The notes beneath the pieces were generated by a model. It saw only the letters and a list, made by a program, of their open reading frames with translations. It did not search any database and was not told the DNA's origin. Both the position numbers and the translations under genes were made by a program. Of a stretch of 64,000 bases of DNA, positions 1 through 11,180 are shown one piece after another. The number at the start of each line of letters is the position of its first letter. Position 1 is the first letter of the stretch. Source of the stretch: Capitulum mitella (taxonomy: Eukaryota; Arthropoda; Thecostraca; Pollicipedomorpha; Pollicipedidae). The stretch is taken from the NCBI GenBank assembly GCA_030062745.1, contig CP099841.1:7685001-7749000 (forward strand). Direction: 5' to 3'.

Positions 1-45
1 CACTTGGGTCCCGTGGCACCAGGTTCGAGTCCCGGAGGAGGCTCA
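1..45 (+). repeat. tRNA-like B-box fragment at window edge
   Basis: GGTTCGAGTCC at 22-32 matches the RNA polymerase III B box, with partly pairing arms CCAGG and CCCGG around a 7-base loop. Only this 3' part lies in the window, so it could be the end of a tRNA gene or of a tRNA-derived SINE. No A box can be checked. Confidence 0.25.
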
Positions 46-126
46 TTATTATATAGTGGCCAGCTGGCAGCTCACAAGAGGGCGGTCCTGGCACGGGGTG
101 GCCTATTTATCGATCATTCCGCCACA

Positions 127-400
127 CATCCGTTCGCCATTTTTAAATACTGGTTTTACACGTTGCCATTCGGCCGTTCGCTATTTCGCCATCCGCCATT
201 CTGGTATGTCTCCTTTTTTACACGTCGCCAATTAGCCATTCGCTGTTAAGCCGTTAGCCATTTTGGCATGTCACCATTTTCACTTGTCGCCATTTAGCCA
301 TTCGCCACTTGGCTGTTCCTCATTTTAGCATGTCGCCATTTTACACGTCTCCGTTTGGCATTTGCCATCTGGCAGTCGCCAAAAAGGCATTCCCCAGTTC
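127..400 (+). repeat. Degenerate tandem repeat, about 62-bp period
   Basis: The words GGTATGTC, GGCATGTC and AGCATGTC start at 203, 265 and 327, exactly 62 bases apart. Each is followed by a TTTTACACGTCGCCATT-like stretch and CGCCATT/AGCCATT words. Copies are well diverged. The reading frames through it are by-products of the repeat. Confidence 0.7.
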
Positions 401-649
401 TGCATTTGCCATTTTACCCTAGTACCGACTGGGCGGTCCTTTAACACCCCGACCCTGTTTATCTCGAGAACCAACAGCACGTTTCGGCTCATTCAAACAC
501 CAATTGATTGCCCTATCCCTCTCACTTGTCCCTGCACGCCCCCATTCCCTTGCTTGTCCTTTTCCAAGCCGTCCCTTTTCACCATTTTGTCTTAATACCC
601 TTCCAGGCCCGTTCCGTTAGTCCTCATCTCTCTTCTAACCTCATTCAGG
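401..649. other. No gene seen; pyrimidine-rich stretch
   Basis: C/T-rich DNA with short CCCTTNCC and TTGTCC words, similar in style to 33.5-33.8 kb. I see no splice sites, protein motif or clear repeat unit. Confidence 0.5.
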
Positions 650-1055
650 TTCTCCGCGCAGATGTCTGTCCTTGTTCAGCCCCAGTACACCTCCCTGTCC
701 CATTCCAATGCTGGCTCAGCTTATTCAGAGTTTCGAGACGGCCACGTTTTGATAGGTCTTTCAGTGACGTCATATTTCACGGCACATTTGTCAACCGTCA
801 ACGCTTAAAAGTTGGTGGTGATCTGTCTCGCGGAGATGCTCCGTGCATCGAACTCGTGCTAGTTGTTGAGGCGATGGGTGGGTGAATCACTTGAAGAGAT
901 TATTTTGAGGAAGTGGTGATTGTGACAGGACACCAAATGGCTGCAATCGGCCTATTCTTTAATTGCGCATCTTTTGATACCCACAAAGCTTGGTAACTAC
1001 GTGGATTTTTTTACTAATAAGAATGCTTGTGCCTAGAATACCCAAGACTACTGCT
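650..1055 (+). repeat. Solo copy of the fold-back arm (direct)
   Basis: This stretch, from the GAGTTTCGAGAC region through GATCTGTCTCGCGGAGATGC to GTGCCTAGAATACC, is a diverged direct copy of 4560-4990 and an inverted copy of 1372-1790. It places the same mobile arm a third time beside the large fold-back structure that follows. No coding content is credible. Confidence 0.75.
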
Positions 1056-1371
1056 GGTCAGACCAATGATTGTCGACTTCTAAATGAAAACTGGAATGCA
1101 TCACATTGGTTACAGTTTCAATGCTATGGTTTTATCCCAGAACACAATATATTATGCCACCATTTGTCAGAACAAATGAATAGACGTCACTAAAAGTTCC
1201 TTAATATTTTATGAGTTGCAGATGACCCTTAAACTCATGAAACTGTTCAGTGTTCAGCCAGGTTTGAGGTCATTTTTCTGATGCATTGCCAACACGCACA
1301 ATGCTCAATTTTGAGATTACTGGGGCTGCCCATGAACCCCAGAAATATACGTACAACATGGTATTCTAGGC
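1056..1371. other. Spacer between inverted arms; no gene seen
   Basis: AT-rich DNA separating the solo arm from the left arm of the fold-back structure. No motif recognised. Confidence 0.5.
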
Positions 1372-2057
1372 GCAGGCTTTTTTTTCTTTTCTGCACTTCT
1401 TACAACTCCAGAAATCCGCGTAGTCGCCTAGCCATATTGGCACCAACAGATGCGCAATGAAGAAAAATTCCGGTCCAAGGCGTTTTGTGTCTTTTAAACA
1501 CTACGACCTCCCTAAAACAATAGCCTGAAGCGATGGAGTTACCCACCACCTCCACAACTAGCACGATCTCGAAGCACGGAGCATCTTCACGAGACAGGTC
1601 AACGTCAGCCTTTAAAGATCGACGGTTCAGAACGTCTTCTGAAATATGACGTCACTAAAAGATCGATTAAAACGCAGCAGTCTCGAAACTCGAAAGAGGA
1701 TAACAATGGCAGTGAAACGGAACAGGGAGGTGGACTGGAACCGAACAAGGACAGGCATGAGTATCTGGAAGGGGCAAGGGCGGATCCAGGATTTCGCCGG
1801 GAGGGGGGGAATGGTCAGCGCGGAGCTCCCCTCCCGGCTTTGGCCTCCATTTTTTGCTTTTCAGACGTGAAAAGAATTGATCTGTTCGGGTTCTAGCTAA
1901 AATATTTGACACAATTTTGCGCTTTTTGGTGCTTAAAGTAAGCGACAGAATCCAAGCATGTCACTTCATTTGACAAAAATGTTGAGTTTTGTTCCCCTAC
2001 AAGAAAGCCGAAATAAAATATGACAACAACGGTGAGATTTTAGGCTGCGCCCCCCCC
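1372..2057 (-). mobile_element. Left arm of a long fold-back element
   Basis: The reverse complement of 4306-4990 is found here over about 650 bases. The inner part (1936-2055) matches base for base over long runs, including AAGTAAGCGACAGAATCCAA and TTTTGTTCC.CTACAA. The outer part carries CTAGCACGATCTCGAAGCA and TATTCTAGGC. Long inverted arms around an internal tandem array is the structure of Foldback-type elements. No transposase frame is present, so the superfamily is unknown. The inner boundary falls at a C run near 2050. Confidence 0.75.
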
Positions 2058-2089
2058 CCCCCTTCTACATGAAATGTCGTTTCTGTTGT

Positions 2090-2420
2090 CCAGGAGACCC
2101 TCTGTCCTCTCGTAACTTCTTGAGACTTTTTGCTAGCTTTTTGGTGGAACATTGGTCTCTGGGTAACATTGCCGTCTCAGGGGCGTCTGGCAGTTACAAA
2201 GGACTTTTTGGCGGTTTTAGGGCCCCTGTGCAGTGTAAGGGGCTCTCTGTACATCTCCGGTAGTCTCTATGGCTGTATCAGGGGTCTTCTTCTGTTACAT
2301 TGAACATATCTAGCAGTCTTAAGTCTCTCAAGCCGTATCAGGGACCTTGTTGACGCTTCAGGGGCGTCACTGACATTATCAGGGGATCTTTTCTGTGCCA
2401 AAAGCCCGTCTAACATACTC
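2090..2420 (-). repeat. Degenerate minisatellite, reverse orientation
   Basis: Repeated words of the type TATCAGGGGNCTCT occur every few tens of bases. Their reverse complement (AGNGNCCCCTGATA) resembles the core of the array at 2740-4300, so the two arrays face each other inside the fold-back structure. Confidence 0.55.
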
Positions 2421-2739
2421 AAGGGCAGGGACGTAGCCAGCCCAAAATTTTGGAGGGTCCTCACCCAGCGGAGGGCCCCTCACTTCACGTGGGCCCCCTG
2501 GACAAAAATATGTAAACATAAGGTTTCACAAGACGCTCGCGGAGGGGTACAACCGACCCAAAATTTCGGGGTTTGTATGACCAATGGTGTCCGTATCCTA
2601 TAACTACGCCCCCTGAATAAAAACAGCCTGTGAAAATTTTACGATACTGAACGTTTGCCGTTCCTAAACGTCATGAGTTACAACCAGCTGACTTTTCTCA
2701 GATTGTCGATGATCGCGCCAAAAACAATTTTCTACCGGA
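2421..2739. other. Centre of fold-back structure; no gene seen
   Basis: Contains a 'GGGACGTAGCCAGCCCAAAA' word of the kind found at the tips of short MITEs elsewhere in the window (6982, 25143, 51128), then AT-rich DNA. No reading frame of note. Confidence 0.4.
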
Positions 2740-4300
2740 GGCCTCCACAATTGTCAGGGTGCCCCTCCGCAGGCCGTTTGGGAGCCGTCAAGGGTCCCTG
2801 GCAGCCTTCGGAGGTTTTCTGCTGTTTTGTGGGCCACAAGAGGTGGGGGGTCCACTGCTGGACGAGGACCCTCAAATTTTTGCTGGCTTCGACCTGAAGC
2901 TTCCAAAGGGCCCCTGAGGCCACGACAGGGTCTCAAAAAGGCAGATTGCTCCTGTTTCCGCCAGAAGGGTCAGAGGGCCCCTGAGACAGCCAAGATGAGG
3001 AATGAGTCCCTAGGACGGCATAGGGAAAGCTGGAATGCCAAAGCGACCCAGATTGGGTTTCACGGACCTGTAAGAGGACCTGGAGGTCCTTAATGCCATT
3101 ACAGGGCCTCCGTGTTTATGAGGCCCTGAGACGGTAAGATGGCCCCTTAGATGGATACAAAAGCCCCTGAAACTCTCTAAGGGTCCCCGGGGCCAGAGGA
3201 GGTGCCCCAACACGACAAAGGGCCCATGAGACCGTTTAAAGTGCCAGAGAGGCCCATGAGACGGCAAGAACTTAGAGCGTGCCTAGCACGGCATAAGGAG
3301 ACCCTGACCAGCCAAAGGGGCCTCCTGAACAGGTATTCATCACTGACGTTCTCAACTTCGAAAAGGGCCCAAATAGGATATACTGTTTTTTTTTTTTTAA
3401 ACCTGAGGGGTTCTTGATGCAGTCAGGGGACTCGAAAGGCTAGATGGGTCCTGAGACGGCAAAATGGGCCCCTACAAGGCGGATGGCCCCTGAGACCGCC
3501 AAAGAGATCGGAGAGACCCTGCGAGGCAAAGACGATCAGAGGACCTCTTAGGCGGTATGGAGTCTCTGAACGGCCAGAGAGCCCCGAGTGTACTAGGCGG
3601 GCTCTTGGGATAGAAATGGTCCGTTTTTTACTGCCAGTGAGGCCCCGACTGCCAGATACACCTCATGTAACAGAGGAAGACCCTTGGTACTGCCTTGGAA
3701 ACCACCGGTGGTATCCAGAAGGCCCATGACACTGCATAGGGGATCTGAAATCGCCAAAAGATATTTTGTAACTGACAGAGGGCCCAAGAGATGGGAGTCA
3801 TGGTACCCAGAGATGACATGACGAACACTTAGAAGAACAAGGGGTCCACTGAGACTGCCAGAGAAGGGCCTTTGCGGCCTTTGAGACCGCTCACTAGCAG
3901 TCTCTAGCAGGGGCCACTGAGATGACCAGACAGGCTCCTGAAACTATCAAAAGCCTTGAGACGTCCAGACAGTTGCTAAAACGGCCAAAAGACCTAAAAC
4001 ATTGCCAGATGCGCGTTTGTCACGGCAGAGAGGGAGACTTACAGAGGGCCCTGAGGGACTTCCTAGGCGGCAAAAATTCCCCAGGGACGACAGGAGGAAA
4101 CCCGAGATGGTTTAAGAGTCGCTAAAGCTACCAGATGGGTCCTGTCGGAAGTGTCTGTAAAACGAACTTGAGACCACTAAAGGGTCCTGACACGGCAGAC
4201 GATCCTAAACCACCAAGAGACTGACGAAAAGTCTCCAGAAGCTACGAGGTGGCAGAGGGGCTCCTGGACAACAGAAACGATATTTGAAGTAGAGGGAGGG
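2740..4300 (+). repeat. Degenerate minisatellite, CCCCTGAGACGGCA core
   Basis: About 1.5 kb in which variants of CCCCTGAGACGGCAAGA recur every 30-35 bases, for example at 2972, 3121, 3224, 3250, 3450 and 3487. Divergence is high and the strand is G/A-rich. Open frames here, such as 2827-3093, are products of the array and not genes. Confidence 0.65.
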
Positions 4301-4305
4301 ACGAA

Positions 4306-4990
4306 GCCGCCTAAAATCCCACCGTTGTCATACTTCGGCCTTTTTGTAGAGGAACAAAACTCAACATTTTGTTCAAATGAAGTGACGTGCTTGGATTCTG
4401 TCGCTTACTTAATACAACAAAAAGCGTTGAATTGTATCAGGTATTTCAGCCCGGGCCCTAGCAGATCAGGGTTTTTTCATATCTAAAAGCAAAAAAATGG
4501 GGGCTAAGGCCGGAAGGGCAGCCCCTCACTGAACATTCCCCTCCCCCTCCTGGCGAAATCCTGGATCCGCCCTTGCCCCTCCCAGATACTCATGCCTGTC
4601 CTTGTTCGGTCCCAGTCCACCTCCCTATTCCGTTTCATTGCCATTGTACCTATTTCGAGTTTCGAGACTGCTGCGTTGTGGTTAATCTTTAATCTTTTAG
4701 ACGCCATATTCCACGAGGCGTTCTGAACCGTCGATCCGTGAAGGCTGACGTTGATCTGTCTCGTGAAGATGATCCATGCTTCGAGATCGTGCTAGTTGTG
4801 GAGGTGGTGAATAACTCCATCGCTTCAGGTGATTTTTTTTGGGGGAAGCTGTTATGTTCAAAAGGCGCAAAACGCTTTAGATCGGAGTATTTTCTCATTG
4901 CGCATCTTTTGGTGCCATTATGGCACCTACTCGGCAACTGCGCGGAATGCTGGAGTTATGAGAAGTGGGAAGCCTGTGCCTAGAATACCG
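4306..4990 (+). mobile_element. Right arm of the long fold-back element
   Basis: Inverted partner of 1372-2057 and direct copy of 650-1055. It runs from GAAGCCGCCTAAAATCCCAC through GGATCCGCCCTTGCCCCT to GTGCCTAGAATACC. Together with the left arm it would allow a snap-back of more than 3 kb around the two facing minisatellites. Confidence 0.75.
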
Positions 4991-5512
4991 CACAAGTACA
5001 ACAATACCTATGGAAGTCACACAACTATCTCATAGCACTGTAAACTAGAAATAGGTCTCATAATCTGCAGATGATCCAGAGCTGTTTCACAGCACATGCA
5101 AACCGCAAACTGGCATTCATGATGTGCCACACGGTTCAAGCACACTTTTTCCCTATAGTATTTTCTTATAACATAACTGCATTTCGGCAAATATGTTGGC
5201 TTGTTGTTATGCTCTACTTCCCTCCCACCACTTAACCTATCTTATTTGTTTATGTAAAATGACTAGATTCCCAGTGACACGTGTCATTTACCATGTTATG
5301 CCACAGACTTTTCCCTTAATGCTGTTAGTTGTATTCTGCTTGATACAGCCAGGAAGATGCACCACATTTATTGCCATGTGGTTGCCCATTACCCTAAAGA
5401 GCTGCCAGGTTATAAAAATATTAAGTGGCCATTTTTGAAAATAGTATTTCGCACAAATTTAATACTGGGAAGACTACGCAGGATGCAATGCGCATGTAAA
5501 AAATTACCCATA
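4991..5512. other. No gene seen
   Basis: AT-rich unique-looking DNA. The frame 5193-5438 has no codon bias, motif or splice context. Confidence 0.4.
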
Positions 5513-5890
5513 TTGGTTTTAGAACCGACCGAACGTAATGGTGCAACGGTCAGTCTCACCACGCCAGCTCGTCTAAAGTGATCTCCGTCGAGGTCAGACA
5601 AAAAGACAGTATTTCCCATAATCCGACGAAATCCCCCCAGTGGTTTGCTCTTAACATAGGCCATGGTCTCGAGTGAGGTGAACGCTCCGTTTCGTCGTGC
5701 TTGCACCCCAAGGTAGTTTCCCTTCATGCTCATGTTGAAAGAAGCTCCGTTCATGTTGGCAGAATCAGCTTCATGTTGACAGGACCTTCCTGCTCATATT
5801 CCATGACGGCATCGATAGGGCCAGAGGGCCTCCAGCCGTTTATCTGGGTCTGTTTTCATTTCCATGACGTCCTCAGGCGGATCTGAAAGC
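5513..5890 (-). pseudogene. Possible decayed coding region, family unknown
   Basis: Read on the minus strand, 5890-5760 gives a protein-like segment (NGWRPSGPIDAVMEYEQEG). After a frame change, 5754-5513 gives another with charged and hydrophobic alternation (FLSDLDGDHFRRAGVVRLT), ending at a donor-like G|GTAATT at 5513. I do not recognise the family. The join lies in a cluster of short direct repeats of CAACATGAA near 5720-5780, which may explain the frame break by slippage. It could be a host exon pair, an old transposon protein or chance. Confidence 0.25.
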
Positions 5891-6199
5891 AGGCAATTAT
5901 CAGCATTGGCAAACTGCGCTTGGGCTAGCATGCCTTCGACTCGCACCGTGTTGACCTCTCGGGCATTCATCGCAACGGAACACCTGAGCGGCGAAAAAAA
6001 CAGCAGACTGAGTTTTGGCTGTTTGCCGAAACCCCGCAAGCCTCCCCCGACATGGTGTTACACGCTCGGATTCGAGAGTCGTGGAATCAGGCTTGCTGTG
6101 TTTGCGATTTGGTATTTGTTTATTTCTCTTCGTGTTAATTTCCCTCGCCCCCTCATCAACATCGGAACACGAGTGTGCTCAAATTTAGAACGGCGATAA

Positions 6200-7850
6200 C
6201 GATTTAAAAACTATTTCTTTTCATGTAGTACAATAGGGCTAATAGGGAGTATTATCCAGGGTTGGTGTAATAGCTGCCATACCTCCCCTCTGGGCTGCTA
6301 CAACCATGCCCAACAACATGGACGAAGTCATTAGGGCTATTCTCGGTCTCGGTCTATTGGGCAGTGGACGGATAAGACAAATGAGACGGATGGAAAATAT
6401 CACCTGCAAATGCGGCGTACCGCAGATCAGCGTTAACCACATAAAGCATATTCACAGCATGCGGACGCGTTAGCGGCCATTGCAGACGAGAATCTCGAAC
6501 TCTGAAATATACCCATTTGCTCAGCAAATGCGTGAGTAAAGAAAGCCCGCGCCAATTGCCCATATTTGATTTCGGTCTCAAATCAGTCTTTAAAAATACG
6601 ACTTTGAATCGACCTTTTTGGTGCTCATACCGCTACCCAGTTTGATCCTTTTACCACGCGTGGAAGTGAGGCTACCGGTGCTTCCCAGACCGTCAGCACT
6701 TCTCTCCTATCGTCCAGGACAGGACAACCGTGGGACCTGTAGGTCGTCAGACCGGGGATTCCGCTCTGCGGCGCCAGACGGAGGCGCGGCGCCGCGCTGT
6801 GGTCGCCGACTGCTGCGGTGACGCCACTGCAGTGCTGGTGCGGCAGAGCGGCGTACTCGGGGGTTCCCAGCAGTGAAGGCCGATCGTGGGCTGATTGCGA
6901 GGCGCGACAGGTAGTTGCGAGGCGCGACAGCGTTTCGCGAACTGTCGCCGCGCCGCGCGGCACTGATAGTTGGCAGCCACAGGGGCGTAGCCAGGGGGGA
7001 CAAGGGAGTCCTGTCTCCCTTGGAGTCGGGATTTTAACGTTTCTTCACGCACGAAAACGGAAAACAAATGAGCATTTCCTGAACTCGAAAAGTCACCGAC
7101 ACCCGAGGAGTTTCCAATTTTCAGGGGGGTCAGGTGTGTCGTTGCTAATCATCGGCGACATCTTGGCTAAGCCCTGAACTGGCATGTGGATCGATTCGTA
7201 CCAGCCCGATAGATGAGCAATTTCGCTGATTTTTTTTTTAAGTGTCTAAGAATGGTTGTAGGACTCCTCCTTCCGCCCCGCGAGTGTTGTTTGGTCACAG
7301 TGCCACAATGTTTTAAATCCTAAAATGCATCGCGTTCACGAAACATTTGTGTACATTAAAACACCGAGATTAGCCAGTATTGTCCGGAGGCTAAAATTGC
7401 GTGATTCGGTCTACGTGGCTGTTTTAGCGGGGAAGCGTTCGCGAGTCTGGCGTCAGCTGTTTGCACAGACACGCCTGCTTTTTATCACCTCCCACGGCAT
7501 GGGGAGAGTCATGTTGACCACCAGCCTGCGAAATCACACAGATGATTCATGTGACTGTGTCGTCATGTCGCGCGAACGAGCGTTGTCATACTGTTGACCA
7601 CGGCCGCGGCTTTCCCGGATAGGCACGATTGCAGGGCTGAGGGCGTCTGATCTACAGTGCGGCAGTGGTGTCAGAAGATCGTTGCCTCCAGGGCCCGATG
7701 GGTCCTCATGGACGGCCTCACCAAGCACTCAACATTCAGCAGCAATGTCGTTTCAATCGTATTCCCTGACAGTCCGTTTTGCCGTGATAGCCGAATTAAC
7801 ATGCTCCCGAAGCTTATCAGCTGGTACCTGGCGAGTCAAGAACTCCCTCG
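6200..7850. other. No convincing gene; GC-rich island at 6.65-6.97 kb
   Basis: A GC-rich stretch (6650-6970) is open in several frames on both strands, which is expected from its composition, and shows no motif. It contains a direct repeat TTGCGAGGCGCGACAG at 6895 and 6915. At 6982 GGGGCGTAGCCAGGGG resembles a MITE tip. The rest is unassigned. Confidence 0.4.
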
Positions 7851-8680
7851 CTCCAGCCAGACTTGTAAACGATTCAGAATCGAATTAGAGTCGATTCTGA
7901 TTCACCAGCTCTTTTCGTGAATGAGAATCAAAATCACCATACCCTTTTGGGTCTAGGATCAGAATCGAATCGATTCTTAAAGCTCTTGTGAAATGATAAA
8001 GAGAACTGGTTGCCAAATCCTGATTCACTTGAATGCATGCTTTGTTTACCCAATAAATGAGACCATTTATTACCAGTGCTTATCAGAAAAAAAACGTGGG
8101 CTCTTTCGACACTGACAACAGATTACGAAACAAGACTAGGAAACGAAAATTCCAGTTGTGATGCAACAGAAACTAAAATATTTCCCATGCTGTTGTTATC
8201 TCTTCTTGAACATAACTGAAAGAAGCTTTAGTCTGGGTGATTTCTGGTGAACATTTTTATCCTCAGCCTTGATCCCATACACCAGCGCATTTACATACTG
8301 TTGAGACAGTGCTCAATGCCATGCATAACAATGTCATGCGGCACATGGTATACCTTATCGTTGTTCCCTTTACTATCCTGCAAGCTATAGCAGGCCCTGG
8401 GGATAAGCCATGACCCAGGACTTGACTTTTGCATTTATCGCAAAAAATAAACTAGCGCTGTTTTTGTTATACTGTATGAAACTGAATCGTGAATCGAATC
8501 ATGAATCATGGATCGCGAATCGAGTCAATTGCGTGTAGTCAAAACAGTCTCCGAATCGCAGTCAAATCGATTCTCAGTTTTACAGTGCGAATCAGGATCA
8601 CTGAATCACGTTCTTGGGCTATGAATCGGGATTGAATCGACCCCTAATTTCGTGAATCTCTTGCAAGTCTGGCTCCAGCA
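7851..8680. mobile_element. GAATC/GATTC-rich element with inverted ends
   Basis: Outer arms AGCCAGACTTGTAA (7855-7868) and TTGCAAGTCTGGCT (8661-8674) are inverted copies with one mismatch. Just inside, at 7869-7975 and 8475-8645, GAATC and GATTC pentamers recur very densely, while the 500-base centre is ordinary AT-rich DNA. TTAGGGGTCGATT, read on the minus strand near 8635-8650, looks like a hAT-type tip. No transposase frame. Confidence 0.5.
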
Positions 8681-9370
8681 CGGATTACGTGTTTTGTCAC
8701 GAAATCGCCGGTATTTGTGGTGCAACCTGCTTCTTCACGAAAACATGGGTACTAAGTTTATTGTGCAGAATATACTACAAAGAGGTACCTGACTGTCTGA
8801 GGCTTGGTCTCCAGTTGTCATATTCATATAAGCGGTCTCCTTCTGTAATTCATTCCATGCATCACCATGGACCCGATCCTATTTGTATGAGGACAGGTAC
8901 GTTGCCAGGATTTTCCTCAGGGAGGGGCCAAATGTCAAATTTCGTCATATGCCACCGGTAGGTATGCGACGAACTTTGTAGAAAAACGGCAGTTTTAAGT
9001 AACTTACCTCATACTTAACGCACATGAAAACATATAATGTTTGCTTTTGCAACTCATATGATCGTTATAACGTATTCCTGCGAAACCGCTATATATCTAG
9101 TGTAGACAGCTTGGCCCAGAGAGCATGGCCCCCATGGCCCCCCTTGGTCCTGTATGAGGAAAAGGAATGAGGAAAAATCACAGTTTCACTCAAAATAACT
9201 TCTCGGTGCACCGTATATGATGTGCAGGAACAGTTGTCAGCATGCACCGAGACTAGAGAGAACCAGCGCTAACGAATTTATAGAAACGCATGAGGAAGCA
9301 GGTAAAACCAGCGTTGTGGAAATTATCGTCGTTCCATGGTGGCCCGTTACATATTCCACACTAATGCGAT
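8681..9370. other. No gene seen; one half of a dispersed duplication
   Basis: A segment at about 9219-9260 (GATGTGCAGGAACAGTTGTC) reappears at 9543-9580 inside the Penelope-like remnant. CAGGATTTTCCTCAGGGAGG near 8909 resembles a MITE tip. Nothing coding is recognised. Confidence 0.4.
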
Positions 9371-9910
9371 AGTTTGTCAACCTTGTCTCATGTTCTAACG
9401 CAAGACCAAAAAGATGTGCTGAACCTCGGGGTTACCTGCAGTTATTATCCCAGGAACAAGCAGCAAGAGAAAAAGGCTGAACTGAAGTTACTTTACCAAC
9501 AAATCTGTGACATTATAAGGCAGGTAGAATTTGTATTAACCCAGATGTGCAGGAACAGTTGTCAGCAAGCACCAAGCAGAGGGGAAGCACTAAGAGCCGT
9601 CTGGTCATCCCGGGACTCCACGATGCAGCAAAAAAGGGAAACAACTGCGGCTTAATAATTCGTAGAGTTGAGTCATAAATTTTCGTACTTCTTGACCGAG
9701 CTGTTTTAACAAAGTGAATGTGATACTACAGGATGCATCTTAGTTTGAAAAGCTTACCAGAAATCCTACCGAGACACAAAAGAAAGGTCTGAACAAGGCC
9801 ATCGATATCACCAACTGTGAGAACGTAGGACTGAATTTCCTAAAACTGACAGGTGAATATAACCCAGACTATTTTTATGAAAACCTTAGAACGCACAAAT
9901 AAGACATTCT
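9371..9910 (+). pseudogene. Penelope-like element remnant
   Basis: The frame over 9371-9655 reads STLSHVLTQDQKDVLNLG. This matches the pattern 'nLS..vLt..e..vLnlG' that precedes the reverse transcriptase in Penelope-like proteins. A second protein-like piece in another frame (9760-9900) contains KKGLNKAIDITNCENVGLNF. No reverse-transcriptase or GIY-YIG endonuclease motif is present, so this is a short decayed fragment. A different element with a similar pre-domain is possible. Confidence 0.4.
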
Positions 9911-10440
9911 GATTAGACTAATCATTTAGCAGATCCCCGCCCTGGCATATGAAATAGCTCAGCAGTTAAACTCGCTCATATCGCGATATGCACCGAGAAC
10001 TCATTAAAATCATCAGCCAAATTCATAGCACTGGTAAGGGCCAGTAAGGTGACGGGCTTGAATTTTTTCGGCCACTTAACAAAGTAAAAAACGCAAAACT
10101 AAGTAAAATATTTTCCCCTGGGCCCACGCGGATTTACGTTTTCATACCTGAAGGGCAAAAATGGGGGCCGCCCGCAAGGGGGACCTACAATGATAACTGC
10201 CTCCCCCTTAGGTGAAATGCTGAATTCGCTCCTGGCGCGCCCACACGTCCGTCTGCTGGGCGAAGTGAACATCTGCACCGGTCTCGGCAGAATATTGCGC
10301 CGAACCGGGCGTCCGTCCGCAGCGGCGGTGTGCGTCCGGCCAGGGCTGCGCAGCCGACGCGGACGCGGATACCACGCTGGGCTCGCGCCTGGCTCTGCGC
10401 CGCGCCTGCGCCCCGCCGTCGCGGTCGCAATCGCGCCGCC
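9911..10440. other. Upstream region of the IL-17-like gene
   Basis: AT-rich up to about 10100, then increasingly GC-rich towards the promoter. The long open frames at 10190-10834 and on the minus strand extend through promoter DNA only because stop codons are rare in it. Confidence 0.4.
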
Positions 10441-10442
10441 CG

Positions 10443-10476
10443 CTATAAAGGTCGGCCGGCGGCTCGGCACCGCAGT
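10443..10476 (+). promoter_or_regulatory. Core promoter: TATA box and initiator
   Basis: CTATAAAG at 10443-10450 is followed, about 30 bases after the TATA T, by CGCAGTG with a CAGT initiator-like word at 10473-10476. This is the usual TATA-to-start distance. It predicts a 5' UTR of only about 13 bases before the ATG at 10487. Confidence 0.6.
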
Positions 10477-10486
10477 GCCGTCGGAA

Positions 10487-10834
10487 ATGGCGACCGCGAT
10501 ACTGGCGCTGGCCGGCGCCTGCCTGCTGGCGGCGGCCGGGTGGGCGGCGCCCGAGATGTGCCCGCTGCATGCGATGCCCGGCCGACGCATGACGCCGCTG
10601 TGTCCGACGCGCGAGCTGCAGCCGCCGAAGAACAGCCTGCTGACGCCGGTCGAGTGCCTGCATGTCGGCTGTCGGTGCCAGCGGGACCAGCCCGAGCTGC
10701 GCTGCGCGCCGCTCAACACGACCGTCACGCAGCGGGTCGGCGACGTCGAGGTCAACACCACTGTCGTCGTGGCCTGCGTCTGCGCCTATCCTGACAGGTC
10801 TTCCCGGACCGAAGAGGCCTCTCTCCCAGAATGA
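10487..10834 (+). CDS. Interleukin-17-like secreted cytokine
   Basis: The 115-residue product starts with a signal peptide (MATAILALAGACLLAAAGWA, cleavage near residue 20). The mature part has eight cysteines. ECLHVGC (C57, C62) followed by VVVACVCAYP (C97, C99) fits the IL-17 signature C-X4-C ... C-X-C, in which the first and third and the second and fourth cysteines pair. The loop between the pairs is about ten residues shorter than in vertebrate IL-17A, and the region before it is short. N77 and N90 are glycosylation sequons. IL-17s act as secreted dimers in mucosal and antimicrobial signalling. The start was chosen from the TATA box spacing and signal peptide. Frames further upstream cross the promoter. 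It may be a single-exon gene, or a later exon may replace the tail after a weak donor near 10797. Another cystine-knot protein is the main alternative. Confidence 0.55.
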   Translation: MATAILALAGACLLAAAGWAAPEMCPLHAMPGRRMTPLCPTRELQPPKNSLLTPVECLHVGCRCQRDQPELRCAPLNTTVTQRVGDVEVNTTVVVACVCAYPDRSSRTEEASLPE

Positions 10835-11180
10835 AGGCTCCCCCCAGTGAAGACGGCGGCCAACAGTTCCGTCCACCGCGTCAACAAACGACGAGTGTTG
10901 CACACTGGCCAACCGGAAGGCAAAGGCACACTCCTGTCACTTTTGTTGTTGCCAGAGCAATTTGTTATGTTTTCTATTTACGTTAAGAATCGCGACCCTT
11001 ATCATGCGAAGGCAATCACTTTGTTATTCGTCGTATTTTCCTTTGCAGATGTTTTTTACTGCAAGCTCTGCATTCGTTTTCACCACGATGGAATCACTTC
11101 AAAAGTGAGTGACGCGTGGATTTTTTGAAACGTAGTGGACATTGCGTGATATTTAATGTTGCTGTCGACTACGTGTCGAA

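Noticed and set aside
10190-10486. Upstream extension of the IL-17-like frame, and the long minus-strand frames across it
   Set aside because: The extension crosses the TATA box and would bury the signal peptide inside the protein. The minus frames are shadows caused by high GC.
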